Below, one piece after another: positions 63,719 to 64,000 of a DNA stretch of 64,000 nucleotides. The stretch covers positions 46,857-110,856 of the forward strand of contig JAGOPK010000012.1 in assembly GCA_017992055.1 (NCBI GenBank), given 5' to 3'. Under the pieces are notes generated by a model that searched no databases, was not told the origin of the DNA, and saw only the letters and a program-made list of their open reading frames with translations. Made by a program: the position numbers and the translations under genes. The stretch is from Burkholderiaceae bacterium. GTDB lineage: Bacteria > Pseudomonadota > Gammaproteobacteria > Burkholderiales > Burkholderiaceae_C. The stretch's first letter is position 1. Each line of letters starts with the position of its first letter.

Positions 63719-64000
63719 ACACCTCGACCACCTTCTCGTTGGCCTGCACATCGGCCAGCAGGCCCTCGGCCAGCACCGAGCCCTCATGCAGCACGGTCAC
63801 CTTCTTGCGGCCCTGGGTCAACTGGTCGACGAACTTCATGTCGTGCTCCACCACCACCAGCGAGTGCTTGCCTTCCAGCGTCAGGAACAGCTCGGCCGTG
63901 CGCTCGGTCTCCTCGTCGGTCATGCCGGCCACCGGCTCGTCCAGCAGCAGCAGCGCCGGGTCCTGCATCAGCAGCATGCCGATCTCCAGCCACTGCTTCT
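63705..64000 (-). CDS. urtD: Urea ABC transporter ATPase UrtD, C-terminal part
   Basis: The last 97 residues of UrtD lie at the window edge; the 5' part is beyond 64000. The visible part begins KQWLEIGMLL and holds Walker B LLLLDEPVAGMT, the D-loop region and the H-loop VVEHDMKFV, followed by the family's C-terminus VVEVYLGR. Downstream urtE supports the assignment. Confidence 0.9.
   Translation of the reverse strand, partial: KQWLEIGMLLMQDPALLLLDEPVAGMTDEETERTAELFLTLEGKHSLVVVEHDMKFVDQLTQGRKKVTVLHEGSVLAEGLLADVQANEKVVEVYLGR

Overview
This window is very GC-rich (around 70% or more by eye) and almost fully coding; no gap between genes exceeds about 210 bases. Gene content and order point to a betaproteobacterium of the order Burkholderiales, probably near Rubrivivax, Ideonella or Leptothrix. 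The clues are a pilB-pilC-pilD-coaE-zapD-yacG block, groESL behind a CIRCE operator, a cytochrome c4 / ResB / CcsB cytochrome-maturation block, msrPQ, a double-length UvrA paralogue, and separate liv-type and urt-type ABC transporters. I see no rRNA, tRNA, CRISPR array, integrase or transposase. The window looks like an ordinary chromosome segment.

Layout. 0.1-9.5 kb (+): type IV pilus assembly ATPase, platform and prepilin peptidase, then coaE, zapD, yacG and a giant AsmA-like DUF748 protein, joined by short or overlapping junctions. 9.5-11.8 kb: heat-shock promoter, CIRCE, groES, groEL and a two-hairpin end. 11.8-15.7 kb: a DUF1631-like protein translationally coupled to a patatin-barrel fusion of the type Vd autotransporter kind. 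15.7-17.5 kb (-): epoxide-hydrolase-like protein and EngB, separated by a 123-bp inverted-repeat element. 17.5-25.2 kb (+): cytochrome c4, resB, ccsB, a small conserved protein, msrP, msrQ, a TPR-like protein and an acyltransferase. 25.3-27.6 kb: an M20 peptidase divergent from a LysR regulator. 27.6-33.3 kb (-): tandem UvrA. 33.4-38.6 kb (+): orphan binding protein, hybrid histidine kinase, a response regulator with an inactivated receiver, and an EF-hand protein. 38.7-46.9 kb (-): lipase, hydrolase, livM-H-F-G-K and a class V aminotransferase. 46.9-49.3 kb (+): membrane-anchored AraC regulator and a dienelactone-hydrolase-like protein. 49.3-54.7 kb (-): a five-gene cell-wall sugar salvage operon. 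54.8-57.5 kb (+): TerB-like protein and a lipoprotein PBP4-type carboxypeptidase. 57.4-62.9 kb (-): a zinc-ribbon / deoxyribosyltransferase-like protein, GST, subtilase and a TPR-GGDEF cyclase. 62.9-64 kb (-): urtE and the 3' part of urtD.

How the genes work together. The most coherent unusual unit is the minus-strand operon at 49.3-54.7 kb. Its order is BadF-type sugar kinase, AmiD-like amidase lipoprotein, DigH/GHL10-like glycosidase lipoprotein, MurQ and a NagX-like membrane acyltransferase. Four of its five genes meet at 4-base stop/start overlaps. It reads as a self-contained route that strips peptides from murein, cuts the bare glycan, phosphorylates the sugars and breaks down MurNAc-6P. 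A second point of interest is the livK promoter, which carries an exact -24/-12 sigma-54 motif with an NtrC-like dyad just upstream, suggesting nitrogen control of that transporter. A third is that at least nine start codons lie 5-10 bases after a -10-like hexamer with no Shine-Dalgarno sequence, which suggests many leaderless messages.
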